The notes beneath the pieces are model-generated. The model worked only from the letters and a program-made list of their open reading frames with translations, was not told the DNA's origin and did no database searches. A stretch of 64,000 bases of DNA, from positions 30,961 to 94,960 of the forward strand of contig NZ_JAOQJD010000010.1 of the NCBI RefSeq assembly GCF_025566985.1. Direction: 5' to 3'. The DNA comes from Aedoeadaptatus acetigenes (GTDB taxonomy: Bacteria > Bacillota > Clostridia > Tissierellales > Peptoniphilaceae). This document shows positions 32,121 to 41,158 of this stretch, piece by piece (the stretch's first letter is position 1; the number at the start of each line of letters is the position of its first letter). A program made the translations under genes and the position numbers.

Positions 32121-32948
32121 TTACTTGTCCTCCAGTAATCGTTCGTCCATGGTGAATTCGTGTTCCTTCGTGGGGAAGCTGCCGTCTTTCACCGCGTCGT
32201 TGTAATCCTTAAAACCTTGCACCATGGCTTCGCCGATGTGGGCGAATTGATGCACGAATTTCGGCACGAAATCGTCGAACATGCCCAGCATGTCTTGATA
32301 GACCAAGACTTGGCCGTCGCAGTCCACGCCGGCGCCGATGCCGATGGTGGGAATGGAAAGCATTTCCGTGAGCTTCTTCGCGAGAGCCGCCGGCACACAT
32401 TCCAAGACCACGGCAAAGGCCCCGGCTTCTTCAACGGCCTTGGCATCGGCAAAGAGCTTGGCCACCGTGGCTTCGTCTTTTCCTTGGACGCGGAAGCCGC
32501 CGAAGGCGTTGACCGATTGCGGCGTAAGGCCGATGTGGGCGCAGACGGGAATCTTCGCATCGACGATGGCCTTAATGACATCTTTTACTTCCGTGCCCCC
32601 CTCGAGCTTCACGGCGTGGGCGTGGCCTTCGGAGATCAGGCGACCGGCGTTCATGACGCTGTCGCGGATGCCTGTGGAGTAGGTTAAAAAGGGCATGTCG
32701 CAAATAATCAGGGGATGTTTTGCGCCTCGCGCCACGGCGGCGGAGTGGTGGATCATGTCTTCCAGGGTGACGGACAAGGTGTCTTCGTAGCCCAGCATGG
32801 TCATGCCCAGGCTGTCGCCGATTAAGATGGAGTCGATCCCCGATTTGTCTACGAGCTTCGCCGTGGAGTAATCGTAGCAGGTAATCATGGTGAGCTTTTC
32901 GCCCGTCTCCTTGGCCTCTTTAAATGTACGTACCGTTGCTTTTTTCAT
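32121..32948 (-). CDS. panB: 3-methyl-2-oxobutanoate hydroxymethyltransferase
   Basis: A 275-residue PanB making ketopantoate from 2-ketoisovalerate and 5,10-methylene-THF. TIM-barrel motifs MITCYDYSTAKLVDKSGID, IGDSLGMTMLGYEDTLSV, HIGLTPQSVNAFGGF and TIGIGAG are intact. Its start overlaps the panG stop by 4 bp. Confidence 0.97.
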   Translation of the reverse strand: MKKATVRTFKEAKETGEKLTMITCYDYSTAKLVDKSGIDSILIGDSLGMTMLGYEDTLSVTLEDMIHHSAAVARGAKHPLIICDMPFLTYSTGIRDSVMNAGRLISEGHAHAVKLEGGTEVKDVIKAIVDAKIPVCAHIGLTPQSVNAFGGFRVQGKDEATVAKLFADAKAVEEAGAFAVVLECVPAALAKKLTEMLSIPTIGIGAGVDCDGQVLVYQDMLGMFDDFVPKFVHQFAHIGEAMVQGFKDYNDAVKDGSFPTKEHEFTMDERLLEDK

Positions 32949-33814
32949 GCTTCTTCTCCTTTCAACAATCGACGCAAGTCGTCGTAAGGTCGATCCTTGT
33001 GTTTTTCCTCGCCGATGTCGGCCAAAATCAAGCTTGCCGCCCGGTAGAGGGCCTCTTCCTTCTCATCGCCCTTTCGCGCCAAGGCGTCCAGGTGGCGGCG
33101 AACGGTGGTCATGTCGCAGCGTTCCACCGGGCCCGTAAGGGCGGCGGCGGGGCCCACGTCGAAAATCTTCGCCAAATTTCCGGTGGCCAGGGGCTTTAAG
33201 GCCTCTTTCGCCTCGGCTTCTGTAAAGCCCACGTCCTCCATGAGGTCGAAGGCCATGGCGCTTACGGCCACGACTAAATTGCTCATAACCGCCGTGGCCA
33301 AATGGTAGGTGGCCTTGTCGGCACTCGTCATGACTTTGTAGGCGATATTATGGGCATCGAGACAGTCTTTAAACACCGCCACGGCCTTCTCGTCGCCTTC
33401 TAAAGTAAAAAACGCACTACCGACGGATGCGTGTCCCGATTCCTTGTCGGCAAAGGCCAATAGGGGATGCATGGATGCGGCATAAACGTCGTTGGTAGTA
33501 CGATCGAAGAAAAGGGAAGAAGACAAACTGCCCGCCGTGTGGCAGAGAATCTTTCCCGAAATATTTAATTGTAAAAGGTCTCGCCACACGCCTTCGATGG
33601 CATCGTCCGGGGTGGCGATTAAGATCACATCGCTGGCTTCGACCAATTCATTTAGGGTCTTGAAGCACGCGCTGTTTGTCCTCTCTGCGCCGTAGGCCGC
33701 GCTTGAAAGGCTGCGGCTAAAGTAGCCGCTGATTCTCAGGGGCCCCGATGTAAACAGGGCGATGCCTAAGCTGACGCCGACTTTTCCGGCGCCGATAATG
33801 CCTACTCGCTTCAT
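32945..33814 (-). CDS. panG: Rossmann/DUF2520 protein, probable ketopantoate reductase PanG
   Basis: A 289-residue NAD(P)-binding protein: N-terminal VGIIGAGKVGVSLG (3-16) and a C-terminal DUF2520 helical domain with HPLLAF and TYHLATAVMSNLVVAV. DUF2520 proteins in pantothenate operons that lack panE have been described as a second ketopantoate reductase (PanG, first in Francisella). The operon position upstream of panB-panC supports this. Start ATG at 33814 follows GAGGTGATAAC. No panD (beta-alanine source) is present. Confidence 0.82.
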   Translation of the reverse strand: MKRVGIIGAGKVGVSLGIALFTSGPLRISGYFSRSLSSAAYGAERTNSACFKTLNELVEASDVILIATPDDAIEGVWRDLLQLNISGKILCHTAGSLSSSLFFDRTTNDVYAASMHPLLAFADKESGHASVGSAFFTLEGDEKAVAVFKDCLDAHNIAYKVMTSADKATYHLATAVMSNLVVAVSAMAFDLMEDVGFTEAEAKEALKPLATGNLAKIFDVGPAAALTGPVERCDMTTVRRHLDALARKGDEKEEALYRAASLILADIGEEKHKDRPYDDLRRLLKGEEA

Positions 33815-33902
33815 GTTATCACCTCGTTTGAGTGCAATACACATTGTGACGGTCGTTCATGTAGAAATAAATGTATAGTTTCCTTCGAATACTACCACAA
33901 CC

Positions 33903-33931
33903 ATTGTACGTTTCCTTTCGCGGATTGACAA
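33903..33931 (-). promoter_or_regulatory. panG-panB-panC promoter
   Basis: Minus strand TTGTCA, 17 bp, TACAAT. The leader would be about 80 nt; no known riboswitch pattern was recognised in it. Confidence 0.65.
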
Positions 33932-33981
33932 GGTTATTTCAAAAAAACGGCGGGATTTTTCGCCCCTTTTCGCCGCAACAA

Positions 33982-34007
33982 AAAACGAGAGGCTTCCCTC
34001 CCGTTTA
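33982..34007 (-). terminator. Terminator of the cysS-to-NYN operon
   Basis: Minus strand ACGGGAGG GAAG CCTCTCGT followed by TTTTTTG, beginning at the stop codon of the NYN-domain gene. Confidence 0.82.
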
Positions 34008-34544
34008 CTTGTCCAGTTGCCGCTTTAAATCTTCCAGCTTTTTCTTGTTCTCCTCGTCCATGGCGAGGTAAGTGCCTTTTTTCGTGCGAATGCGATTGGC
34101 TTCTTTTCGCGTCAGGCTTTTCGAGCGCTTCACCAAGAGCTCCAGCTCTCTGGCGCTGATGCGCTTGCCCCCGCGGGCGAGAATAATCTGCTGCTCCACG
34201 TAGTCGCTGGTGGCCACGGTCACGTCCCGCACCCGGCCCATGGAGGCGATTTCGCTTTCGATGTAGCGGTCGGCGGTGACGGTTTCTTTCGTAAAGACGA
34301 TGTCCATGTGGGGCTTTCTCTGAATGCTGCCCCCGTTTCCCTTCACCCGATAGGCGTCGAAGACGAGGATGATAAACAGATGCTCCGTGGCGGCGTACTC
34401 TTCCAAGAGATCCACCAAAAGTTCCCTGGCCTCTTCCAGATGCTCGTCGATGAGGCCGTCGAAGTCGGACCAGTAGTTGATGATGTTGTAACCGTCGACA
34501 AAGAGGTAGCGACCGTCTCTTTTATAGCGCCGATGCCTTGCCAT
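34005..34544 (-). CDS. NYN-domain ribonuclease (YacP/Rae1-like)
   Basis: A 179-residue PIN-like nuclease: FVDGYNIINYW, LVDLLEEYA, VFDAYRVKG, VTADRYIES and VATSDYVEQQIILARGG are the acidic-residue blocks of YacP. In Bacillus this is Rae1, which enters the ribosome A site and cuts some mRNAs during translation. It follows rlmB as in Bacillus, and overlaps it by 23 bp. Confidence 0.9.
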   Translation of the reverse strand: MARHRRYKRDGRYLFVDGYNIINYWSDFDGLIDEHLEEARELLVDLLEEYAATEHLFIILVFDAYRVKGNGGSIQRKPHMDIVFTKETVTADRYIESEIASMGRVRDVTVATSDYVEQQIILARGGKRISARELELLVKRSKSLTRKEANRIRTKKGTYLAMDEENKKKLEDLKRQLDK

Positions 34545-35265
34545 GTCGCTGTCTCTTGATGTCGTAGAGGAAAATCGAGGCGGCCACGGAGGCGTTTAAG
34601 GAATCGAAGCCCCCGTCCATGGGAATGGAGAGCAGGCTGTCCACGTGTTCCTTCGTCTTTTCCGCCAGGCCCTTGCCCTCGTTGCCGATGACCACGGCGA
34701 TGGGGCCGGTGAGATCCGCATCGTAAAGGGCGCCCTTTCCTCCGTCGGCGCCGTAGACCCAAATATTTTTCGCCTTTAAATCGTCGATGGTGCGGTTGAT
34801 GTTCGTGACCTTCGCCACGATCATGTGATCCACCGCCCCGGCGGAGGTCTTATACACCGTGGCGTTCACGGCGGCGGCTCGGTGTTTCGGTATCACGACG
34901 CCGTGGGCGCCCATGGCGTAGGCGGATCGAATAATGGCGCCGAGGTTGTGGGGATCTTCGATGCCGTCTAAGAGCACGATTAAAGGATCCTCGCTTTTTT
35001 CTTCGGCCAGGGCCAACATGTCTTCCACGCTGCCGTAAGTGAAATCGGAAATAAAGGCCACGACGCCTTGGTGGTTTTGATTGCCGCACATTTCGTCCAG
35101 GCGGGATTTTTCGCGCTCCTGAACGTAGATGCCCAGTTCTTTGGCTCGGCCGCGAATTTTTTTCATAGAGCCGTCTTTCGCGCCCTTTTGAATGTAGACC
35201 TTGTCGGGCATTTTGTCTAAGGCTTCAAGGACCGGGTTTCGGCCGTAGATCATGGTCGTTTCCAT
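34522..35265 (-). CDS. rlmB: 23S rRNA 2'-O-methyltransferase RlmB (TrmH/SpoU family)
   Basis: A 247-residue SPOUT methyltransferase modifying the ribose of a conserved G in 23S rRNA. N-terminal substrate-binding domain (IYGRNPVLEAL), and SAM-knot motifs LLDGIEDPHNLGAIIRSAYAMG, AVVIGNEGKGL and IPMDGGFDSLNASVAASIFLY are intact. Confidence 0.93.
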   Translation of the reverse strand: METTMIYGRNPVLEALDKMPDKVYIQKGAKDGSMKKIRGRAKELGIYVQEREKSRLDEMCGNQNHQGVVAFISDFTYGSVEDMLALAEEKSEDPLIVLLDGIEDPHNLGAIIRSAYAMGAHGVVIPKHRAAAVNATVYKTSAGAVDHMIVAKVTNINRTIDDLKAKNIWVYGADGGKGALYDADLTGPIAVVIGNEGKGLAEKTKEHVDSLLSIPMDGGFDSLNASVAASIFLYDIKRQRHGKASAL

Positions 35266-36023
35266 ACTTCCTCCTTGTAAAAGGCGCGGACTTCGTTGAT
35301 TTTTCCGCAGGTCATGGCCCCTTCCGGGCAGGGACCCGTAACGCAGGCGGGACCCGCCTGTTTAAATACCTCAGGCGCCACGGCCAAGACTTCTTTCAAC
35401 ATGGCGAGGGCCATGTCGCGAATTTCCCACTGGGCCCGCTCACAGAGCCGCATGGTGAAAAAGTGCATCAAGCTCCTCGCGTTCATGGTCACGACGATTT
35501 TCGTCTCGCAGGCATTGGGCAGCACGTAGCGGGCATCTTCGATGGCGCGCTTTTCCGCCGCGGAGGCGGCTTTTTTCTCGTCCATCCCGGATTCCTCGAG
35601 CTCTTTCACATAGACGGCCTTCAACTGCTCCGTGAGATCCTCGTAGGCCTTGTGGGCCGCCTTCATGCTTTCGATGAAGCGGGCCTTGGCGGCTTCGTCT
35701 TTTTCGATGGCCTTGGGAATAATGTACTCAAATCGATCCAAACGCACGTAGCGCTGGGATTGCTGGGAATAGCTGGCCAGGCGGTGGCGCACCAATTGAT
35801 GGGTCAGGACCCGGCTCACGCCTTCGATGGCAAAGGTGAAGCTGATGTGCTCCATAGGCGAGGCGTGGCCCATGTCGGCGAGCATGGCGACGAAGCGGGC
35901 AACCTCCGCCTCGTCCAATTTTTCTTCGATGGCCTCCACCCCCACCGGGGAATAGCAAAGCTTGGCGGCCTTGGCAATGGTAGCCGCCCCGTCCGGCGTG
36001 TATGCAATGAGTTTAACCTTCAT
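35250..36023 (-). CDS. thyX: Flavin-dependent thymidylate synthase
   Basis: A 257-residue ThyX methylating dUMP with methylene-THF and reduced FAD. The signature RHR (79-81) with S84 and QQSQRY is intact. Start ATG at 36023 (sequence MKVKLIAYTP); the longer frame to 36062 lacks a start site. It is inserted between mrnC and rlmB, an order unlike Bacillus. Confidence 0.95.
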   Translation of the reverse strand: MKVKLIAYTPDGAATIAKAAKLCYSPVGVEAIEEKLDEAEVARFVAMLADMGHASPMEHISFTFAIEGVSRVLTHQLVRHRLASYSQQSQRYVRLDRFEYIIPKAIEKDEAAKARFIESMKAAHKAYEDLTEQLKAVYVKELEESGMDEKKAASAAEKRAIEDARYVLPNACETKIVVTMNARSLMHFFTMRLCERAQWEIRDMALAMLKEVLAVAPEVFKQAGPACVTGPCPEGAMTCGKINEVRAFYKEEVWKRP

Positions 36024-36441
36024 TCTCCCATATCCTCTCAATCTCTTTAAAATACTCCACAAGCCGCGCCGTGTTTCCCGAACTATACAAGTAGCCGATC
36101 AAACACTCAAAGCCCGTGGCTCTTCGGTAGTCCGCCACGGAGGCGTTTTTCGCCGTGGTCTTCGAGTGGGCATTGCGCCCGCGACGATAGACAGCGGCCT
36201 CCTCTTCCGTGAAAAAATCCTTTAATTCCTCGGCAAGGGCCGATTGGGCCGAGGCCTTGGCCCGCTTCGCCGAGGCCCGGTGGAGGCGGGCCACCTTTTC
36301 GTTTCGGTGAAGAATCCTGCTTCTGATGAAAAGTTCGTAGACACAATCCCCTATGTAAGCAAGAACGAGGGGATTTTGCCCCCTCGCCTCGTCTTCCGTC
36401 CACATGGGCGCGGAAAAATATCCTCTTAAATCCTCTTCCAC
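36013..36441 (-). CDS. mrnC: Mini-ribonuclease III
   Basis: A 142-residue RNase III catalytic domain without a dsRNA-binding domain, maturing 23S rRNA ends. Key block VLAYIGDCVYELFIRSRI carries the catalytic Asp, and the second acidic site ATGFECLIGYLY follows. Between cysS and thyX; overlaps cysS by 16 bp. Confidence 0.94.
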   Translation of the reverse strand: MEEDLRGYFSAPMWTEDEARGQNPLVLAYIGDCVYELFIRSRILHRNEKVARLHRASAKRAKASAQSALAEELKDFFTEEEAAVYRRGRNAHSKTTAKNASVADYRRATGFECLIGYLYSSGNTARLVEYFKEIERIWENEG

Positions 36442-37817
36442 AGAGTGCCCTCTCTCGTGTCTTCGATGGCGATGCCTTTTTCGAAGAGCTCGTCGCGAAT
36501 GGCATCGGCCCGGGCGAAATCTTTGTTGGCCCGTGCGGCCTTTCGCTCTTCCAAAAGGGCTTCGATGGCGCTGTCTTCGTCGGCTTCTTCCCGGCGATAC
36601 AAAATCCCCAAAACGTCGGCCAGTTCCATAAAGGTGTCGTAGGCCGATTGCAAGCTGTCCTTCTTCGGTCCCTTGGCGATAAAGGTGTTGATGTCTCTCG
36701 CCAGGGTAAAGAGGGCGCCGGTGGCACGGGCCGTGTTCAGGTCGTCGTCCATGGCCGCCATAAATTCTTCTTTTTCTTTTTGCACATCGGCGTCGAAGTC
36801 CGCGTCATTCCCCGCTTCCATGTCGCCCTTTAAGAGCTGTTCCATGTGGTCTCTGACGCCGTAGAGGCGGTCCAGGCCCGCCTTGGTTTGTTCCATGGCG
36901 TCGTAGGAATAGTTAATGGGGCTGCGGTAGTGGGCGCTTAAAAGGAAGAAGCGAAGCACTTCCAGATCGAAGACATTGGCCACTTCACGCACCGTAAAGA
37001 AATTCCCCAAGGACTTGCTCATCTTTGTGCCGTCGACGGTGATCATGCCGTTGTGGAGCCAGTAATTGGCGAAGGTCTTGCCCGTTAAGGTTTCCGATTG
37101 AGCGATTTCGTTTTCGTGGTGGGGGAACTGCAAATCTTCCCCGCCGGAGTGGATGTCGATGGTCTCACCGAGCAGAGTCTTGGCCATGACGGAGCATTCC
37201 AAGTGCCAGCCCGGGCGGCCGTCGCCCCAGGGGCTGGCCCAGAAGGGTTCGCCTTCTTTCTTGCCCTTCCACAGAACAAAGTCGCCGGGATTTTTCTTGG
37301 CGCTGTTCACTTCGATGCGGGCGCCGCTTTGCAGCTCGTCGATGTTTTTTCCGGAGAGCTTGCCGTAATCCTTGGCTTTGGTAATGTCGAAGTACACGTC
37401 GCCGTCCGCCGGATAGGCCGCGCCTTTTTCCACGAGGCCCCCCACAAATTCCAACATGGGTTCGATAAATTCCGTGGCCCGCGGGTTAATGGTCTTGTAG
37501 GTGTAGAGATTCAGTCCGTTGGCGTCTTGCATAAATTCGCCGATGTAGCGATCGGCTACGTCGAATACCGTGGTGTTCTCGTCCTTGGCCCGATTAATCA
37601 GCTTGTCGTCGATGTCCGTAAAGTTTACGACGAAATCCACGTCGTAGCCTTTGTAGATAAAGTAGCGGCGCAAGGTGTCGAAAACCACCAAGGGGCGGGC
37701 ATTTCCCACGTGAATGAAGTTGTAGACCGTGGGGCCGCAGTTGTACATGCGTACCTTCTTATCCTCCAGCGACTTAAATTCCTCTTTTTGTCTCGTCATG
37801 GAATTAAATAACTTCAC
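36426..37817 (-). CDS. cysS: Cysteine--tRNA ligase
   Basis: A 463-residue class I synthetase. HIGH-type motif in CGPTVYNFIHVGNARP, zinc ligands Cys28 and the later CSVMAK with SGGEDLQFPHHENE, and KMSKSLGNF are present. Heads the operon cysS-mrnC-thyX-rlmB-NYN. Confidence 0.97.
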   Translation of the reverse strand: MKLFNSMTRQKEEFKSLEDKKVRMYNCGPTVYNFIHVGNARPLVVFDTLRRYFIYKGYDVDFVVNFTDIDDKLINRAKDENTTVFDVADRYIGEFMQDANGLNLYTYKTINPRATEFIEPMLEFVGGLVEKGAAYPADGDVYFDITKAKDYGKLSGKNIDELQSGARIEVNSAKKNPGDFVLWKGKKEGEPFWASPWGDGRPGWHLECSVMAKTLLGETIDIHSGGEDLQFPHHENEIAQSETLTGKTFANYWLHNGMITVDGTKMSKSLGNFFTVREVANVFDLEVLRFFLLSAHYRSPINYSYDAMEQTKAGLDRLYGVRDHMEQLLKGDMEAGNDADFDADVQKEKEEFMAAMDDDLNTARATGALFTLARDINTFIAKGPKKDSLQSAYDTFMELADVLGILYRREEADEDSAIEALLEERKAARANKDFARADAIRDELFEKGIAIEDTREGTLWKRI

Positions 37818-37838
37818 GTCTGTCCCCTTTCTCTCGCC

Positions 37839-38828
37839 TTAAATGTCGAAATAATAGCTGTTTTCCAATTTGTCGTGAATGGCGGACAAAATATTATCGA
37901 AGTCCTCGTCTTGAATAAAGAGGACGTCCAAATCACGCTTTCTCACGCCGTCGCGAATGCGCTTCACATCCGCAGGTCGCACGGAATTCAGATACACCAG
38001 CACCAAATCCGCGCCGTCTAAATTGCTTTCGATGTTTTCTTCGGAGGCTTCGTCGATGTGGACCACGTCGCTTCCCCCGTCTTTCAGGGCGTTTACCTGC
38101 TCGCTTACCACCGGGCCGTTTCCGAAGACGCTGAGCTGAAGGTGTTCGAGAAATTCATCGTCTTCCACCGGCGATGGCTCATTGTCGTAGGCCGCAGTGA
38201 GCACGTTCTCTCCATCCATGTTGTGGATCCAAATGACCCGGCCCCCTTCGGGATCCCGTTGCCAGTAGGCGTAGTCCACGATGTCGCCTTCGCCGACATT
38301 TAAATTGCCCAAACTCACGTCTTCCAAATTGACGCGCATGATGCCGTCTTCCCCTTCACCTTCGATGTAGAGGCCGCGGAAATCGGGATCGTAGAGCACC
38401 CGCGCGTAGGGAATGACCCGCCGCTCGCTTTCAATGGTCTCCGTGGTTTTTTCCAGAAGTTCGTAATTGTAAATATTCTTCAGGTGGTTGTTATTATACA
38501 CCTGCTTTACCACCTTGGCCCGGACTTGGTCCCCTTCGCCGATGTTTTGCAGGCGCAGGACTTTTTCCGGAATAAACACATTGTCGTCGCCTAAGGTGCC
38601 GCCGCCGAGGCGCAAGTGGACGCGGCCCACGTAGTAATCCTCGTCATTTACTGCGACGCGAGGCGCCTCGGAGTAGGTCGTTTCCGTTTCGATGTCGTAC
38701 AAGAGCTCCGCTAAATCGAAGAGCTTTTCCACGCGGCTTCGGCGTTCAAAGAGATTGTCGCCGTTAATGCCGTCGATACAGGTTTTCATTTCATTCTTAA
38801 TTTCGTTTACCATATAGTTTTTGTTCAT
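37839..38828 (-). CDS. Unknown protein with C-terminal DUF2325-like domain
   Basis: A 329-residue acidic cytosolic protein. The start ATG at 38828 is chosen for GGAGAAAG upstream; the ATG at 38843 has no ribosome site. N-terminal helix (1-50), a middle region of two beta-rich repeats (about 60-210, each with GEGDxV: IGEGDQVRAKVV and VGEGDIVDYAYW), then a C-terminal Rossmann-like segment (about 230-329) with LSVFGNGPVVSEQVNALKDGGS and ADLVLVYLNSVRP that resembles DUF2325. The repeats look like small OB/SH3-like barrels. Function unknown. Confidence 0.65.
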   Translation of the reverse strand: MNKNYMVNEIKNEMKTCIDGINGDNLFERRSRVEKLFDLAELLYDIETETTYSEAPRVAVNDEDYYVGRVHLRLGGGTLGDDNVFIPEKVLRLQNIGEGDQVRAKVVKQVYNNNHLKNIYNYELLEKTTETIESERRVIPYARVLYDPDFRGLYIEGEGEDGIMRVNLEDVSLGNLNVGEGDIVDYAYWQRDPEGGRVIWIHNMDGENVLTAAYDNEPSPVEDDEFLEHLQLSVFGNGPVVSEQVNALKDGGSDVVHIDEASEENIESNLDGADLVLVYLNSVRPADVKRIRDGVRKRDLDVLFIQDEDFDNILSAIHDKLENSYYFDI

Positions 38829-38956
38829 TTGTTCTTTCTCCATTTCTATATTTAATCCACTCTATTTTATCACGTCCCGCCCTTTATCTCCACCGCGGCG
38901 CGCGATTGCCTATGCTTTTTATAGGATTTCAGAAAAAGGGAAAATGTCTTTTCTAT

Positions 38957-38995
38957 AAAAAATCCCCTTACCGCGCAGGTAAAGGGATTTTTGAG
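38957..38995. terminator. groEL terminator
   Basis: AATCCC-CTTACC GCGC AGGTAAA-GGGATT stem with an A-run to the left (TTTTTT on the minus strand) about 15 bases after the groEL stop. Confidence 0.85.
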
Positions 38996-39005
38996 ATTTT
39001 ATTGA

Positions 39006-40634
39006 TTACATCATGCCCATGCCGCCGCCCATGCCGGCTGCGCCGAGGTCGGGCATGTCTTCTTTAATATTGGCCACGGCCGCTTCGGTGGTGAGCAGCA
39101 TGCTGGCTACGCTGGCTGCATTTTGCAGGGCGCTTCTCGTAACCTTCGTGGGATCCACGATGCCTTCTTCGATCATGTTCACGTATTTGCCGTTGTAAGC
39201 ATCGTAGCCGACGCCGGGTTTTTCGCCCTTGACGTGTTCCACGATGACGGAGCCTTCGGCACCGGCGTTTTCCGCGATTTGACGAAGGGGCTCTTCCAGT
39301 GCGCGGAGAATAATCATCATGCCGGTCTTTTCGTCGCCTTCGCCCGCTTCGGCCAAAGCTTCCACGCAGCTGATGCAGTCTACGAGGACCACGCCGCCGC
39401 CGGGAACGATGCCTTCTTCTACGGCTGCGCGAGTGGCTGCCAAGGCGTCTTCGATGCGGAGCTTGCGTTCTTTGAGTTCGATTTCAGTGGCCGCACCCAC
39501 TTGGATGACGGCCACGCCGCCGGAGAGTTTCGCCAGGCGTTCTTGTAATTTTTCCCGGTCGAATTCGCTTTCCGTTTCTTCCACTTGGGCGCGAATTTGG
39601 CCGATGCGTTCGTCGATGGCGCTGCGTTCGCCGGCGCCGCTGACGATGACGGTCTTGTCTTTTTCCACGCGGACTTTTTGTGCACGGCCCAGCATGTCCA
39701 CGGTGGCTTCTTTAATGTCCAAGCCCAAGTCTTCGGTGATCACCGTGCCGCCGGTTAAGATGGCGATGTCTTGGAGCATGTCTTTTCTTCTGTCGCCGTA
39801 GCCCGGTGCCTTGACGCCTACCACATTTAAGGTGCCGCGAAGTTTGTTGACCACCAAGGTTGCCAATGCTTCCCCTTCGATGTCGTCGGCGATTAAGAGG
39901 ACGGGGCGGGATTCTTGAAGCACTTGTTCCAAGACGGGAAGAATGTCTTGAATGTTGCTGATCTTCTTATCCGTAATTAAGATATAGGGATCGTCCAATT
40001 CGGCGACGCGTTTTTCGGGATCGGTGACCATGTAGGGGCTCAGGTAGCCGCGGTCGAATTGCATCCCTTCAACGACATCCAATTGGGTGCCCATGGAGCG
40101 GCTTTCTTCCACGGTGATGACGCCGTCTTTGCCTACTTTTTCCATGGCTTCGGCGATCAGTTCGCCGATGCGTTCGTCGGCGGCGGAAATGGCGGCCACA
40201 CTTGCGATGGCATCGGAATTATCCACGGGGACGGAGAATTTCTTTAATTCTTCCACAATGGCGTCCACGGCCTTTTTAATGCCCTTTTGAAGGACCATGG
40301 GATTGGCGCCTGCGGCCAGGTTCTTTAAGCCTTCGCGAATAATGGCTTGGGCGAGCAGGGTGGCGGTGGTGGTGCCGTCGCCGGCTACGTCGTTGGTCTT
40401 GGTGGCGACTTCTTTTACCAGTTGTGCCCCCATGTTTTCGAAGCGATCTTCCAATTCGATTTCACGGGCGATGGTCACCCCGTCGTTGGTAATGAGGGGA
40501 GCGCCGAATTCCTTATCTAATACGACATTTCTGCCCTTGGGCCCCAAGGTGACTTTCACTGTGTCCGCTAATTTGTTAATGCCGCCGACGAGACCTTCCC
40601 GGGCGTCTGCGCTGAATTTTAATTCTTTTGCCAT
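39006..40634 (-). CDS. groEL: Chaperonin GroEL (Hsp60)
   Basis: A 542-residue chaperonin subunit. Signatures LGPKGRNVVLDKEFGAPLITNDGVTIA, VAGDGTTTATLLAQ, AAVEEGIVPGGG and the C-terminal GMGGGMGMM tail are present. Second gene after groES, under CIRCE control. Confidence 0.99.
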   Translation of the reverse strand: MAKELKFSADAREGLVGGINKLADTVKVTLGPKGRNVVLDKEFGAPLITNDGVTIAREIELEDRFENMGAQLVKEVATKTNDVAGDGTTTATLLAQAIIREGLKNLAAGANPMVLQKGIKKAVDAIVEELKKFSVPVDNSDAIASVAAISAADERIGELIAEAMEKVGKDGVITVEESRSMGTQLDVVEGMQFDRGYLSPYMVTDPEKRVAELDDPYILITDKKISNIQDILPVLEQVLQESRPVLLIADDIEGEALATLVVNKLRGTLNVVGVKAPGYGDRRKDMLQDIAILTGGTVITEDLGLDIKEATVDMLGRAQKVRVEKDKTVIVSGAGERSAIDERIGQIRAQVEETESEFDREKLQERLAKLSGGVAVIQVGAATEIELKERKLRIEDALAATRAAVEEGIVPGGGVVLVDCISCVEALAEAGEGDEKTGMMIILRALEEPLRQIAENAGAEGSVIVEHVKGEKPGVGYDAYNGKYVNMIEEGIVDPTKVTRSALQNAASVASMLLTTEAAVANIKEDMPDLGAAGMGGGMGMM

Positions 40635-40656
40635 AATATCTCCTACTTTCTTTTAC

Positions 40657-40938
40657 TTAGTTTAATTTTGCCAACAGGTCTTGGTATTTTAAGACGATGA
40701 CGGTTTCTCCGTCCATTTCCACTTCGCTGCCTGCGTATTTACTGTAGATGACTTTGTCCCCTTCGACGACGTCGCAGTGAATGTCTTCGGAATTTTTTAA
40801 TTCCTCGCTCACGGCGATGACCGTGGCCACATTGGATTCCTCTTTTGCCGTATCGGGCAAGACGAGGCCGCTGGCCGTGACGTTTTCTTTTTCTATTTTT
40901 TGAATTACAACACGTTCACCTAATGGTTTAATGGTCAT
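40657..40938 (-). CDS. groES: Co-chaperonin GroES (Hsp10)
   Basis: A 93-residue GroES. N-terminal IKPLGERVVIQKIEKE, the mobile loop (about 17-32, TASGLVLPDTAKEE) and YSKYAGSEVEMDGE are typical. First gene of groES-groEL. Confidence 0.98.
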   Translation of the reverse strand: MTIKPLGERVVIQKIEKENVTASGLVLPDTAKEESNVATVIAVSEELKNSEDIHCDVVEGDKVIYSKYAGSEVEMDGETVIVLKYQDLLAKLN

Positions 40939-40959
40939 GATGTGCCTCCTGAAATGATA

Positions 40960-40986
40960 TTAGCACTTGCGTATGTCGAGTGCCAG
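40960..40986. promoter_or_regulatory. CIRCE operator (HrcA site) of groES-groEL
   Basis: TTAGCACTT, 9 bp, GAGTGCCAG: 15 of 18 positions match the consensus TTAGCACTC-N9-GAGTGCTAA. It lies just downstream of the predicted transcription start, 22 bp before the groES ATG. Confidence 0.88.
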
Positions 40987-40996
40987 TTCCTCTATT

Positions 40997-41024
40997 ATGA
41001 TACCACAATTTTAAAACTTGTAAA
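40997..41024 (-). promoter_or_regulatory. groES-groEL promoter
   Basis: Minus strand TTTACA, 16 bp, TATCAT, placing the start site just upstream of CIRCE. Confidence 0.55.
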
Positions 41025-41098
41025 CCATATCCGCGGATTATTTCTCCCAACCGTCGGGTTTCAGGCAATTGCACGTCCCTTTTCGCATTCTCAAGTAG

Positions 41099-41114
41099 AC
41101 ACTATATATAGATA
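41099..41114. promoter_or_regulatory. NrdR box 1
   Basis: ACACTATATATAGATA matches 13 of 16 positions of the NrdR consensus ACACWATATATWGTGT. It lies upstream of the nrdD promoter. Confidence 0.7.
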
Positions 41115-41139
41115 ATTTTCCCAAACATCTTCCTTTTGT

Positions 41140-41158
41140 CTCCCATATGTAGTATAAT
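41140..41158 (+). promoter_or_regulatory. NrdR box 2 overlapping the nrdD -10
   Basis: ATATGTAGTAT within 41140-41155 is a weaker NrdR half (10 of 16). Its start is 41 bp (four helical turns) from box 1, as needed for cooperative NrdR binding. TATAAT at 41153-41158 is the likely -10. A leader of about 84 nt then runs to nrdD and may fold (ACCC GCAG GGGT hairpin), but it matches no riboswitch I know. Confidence 0.55.
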
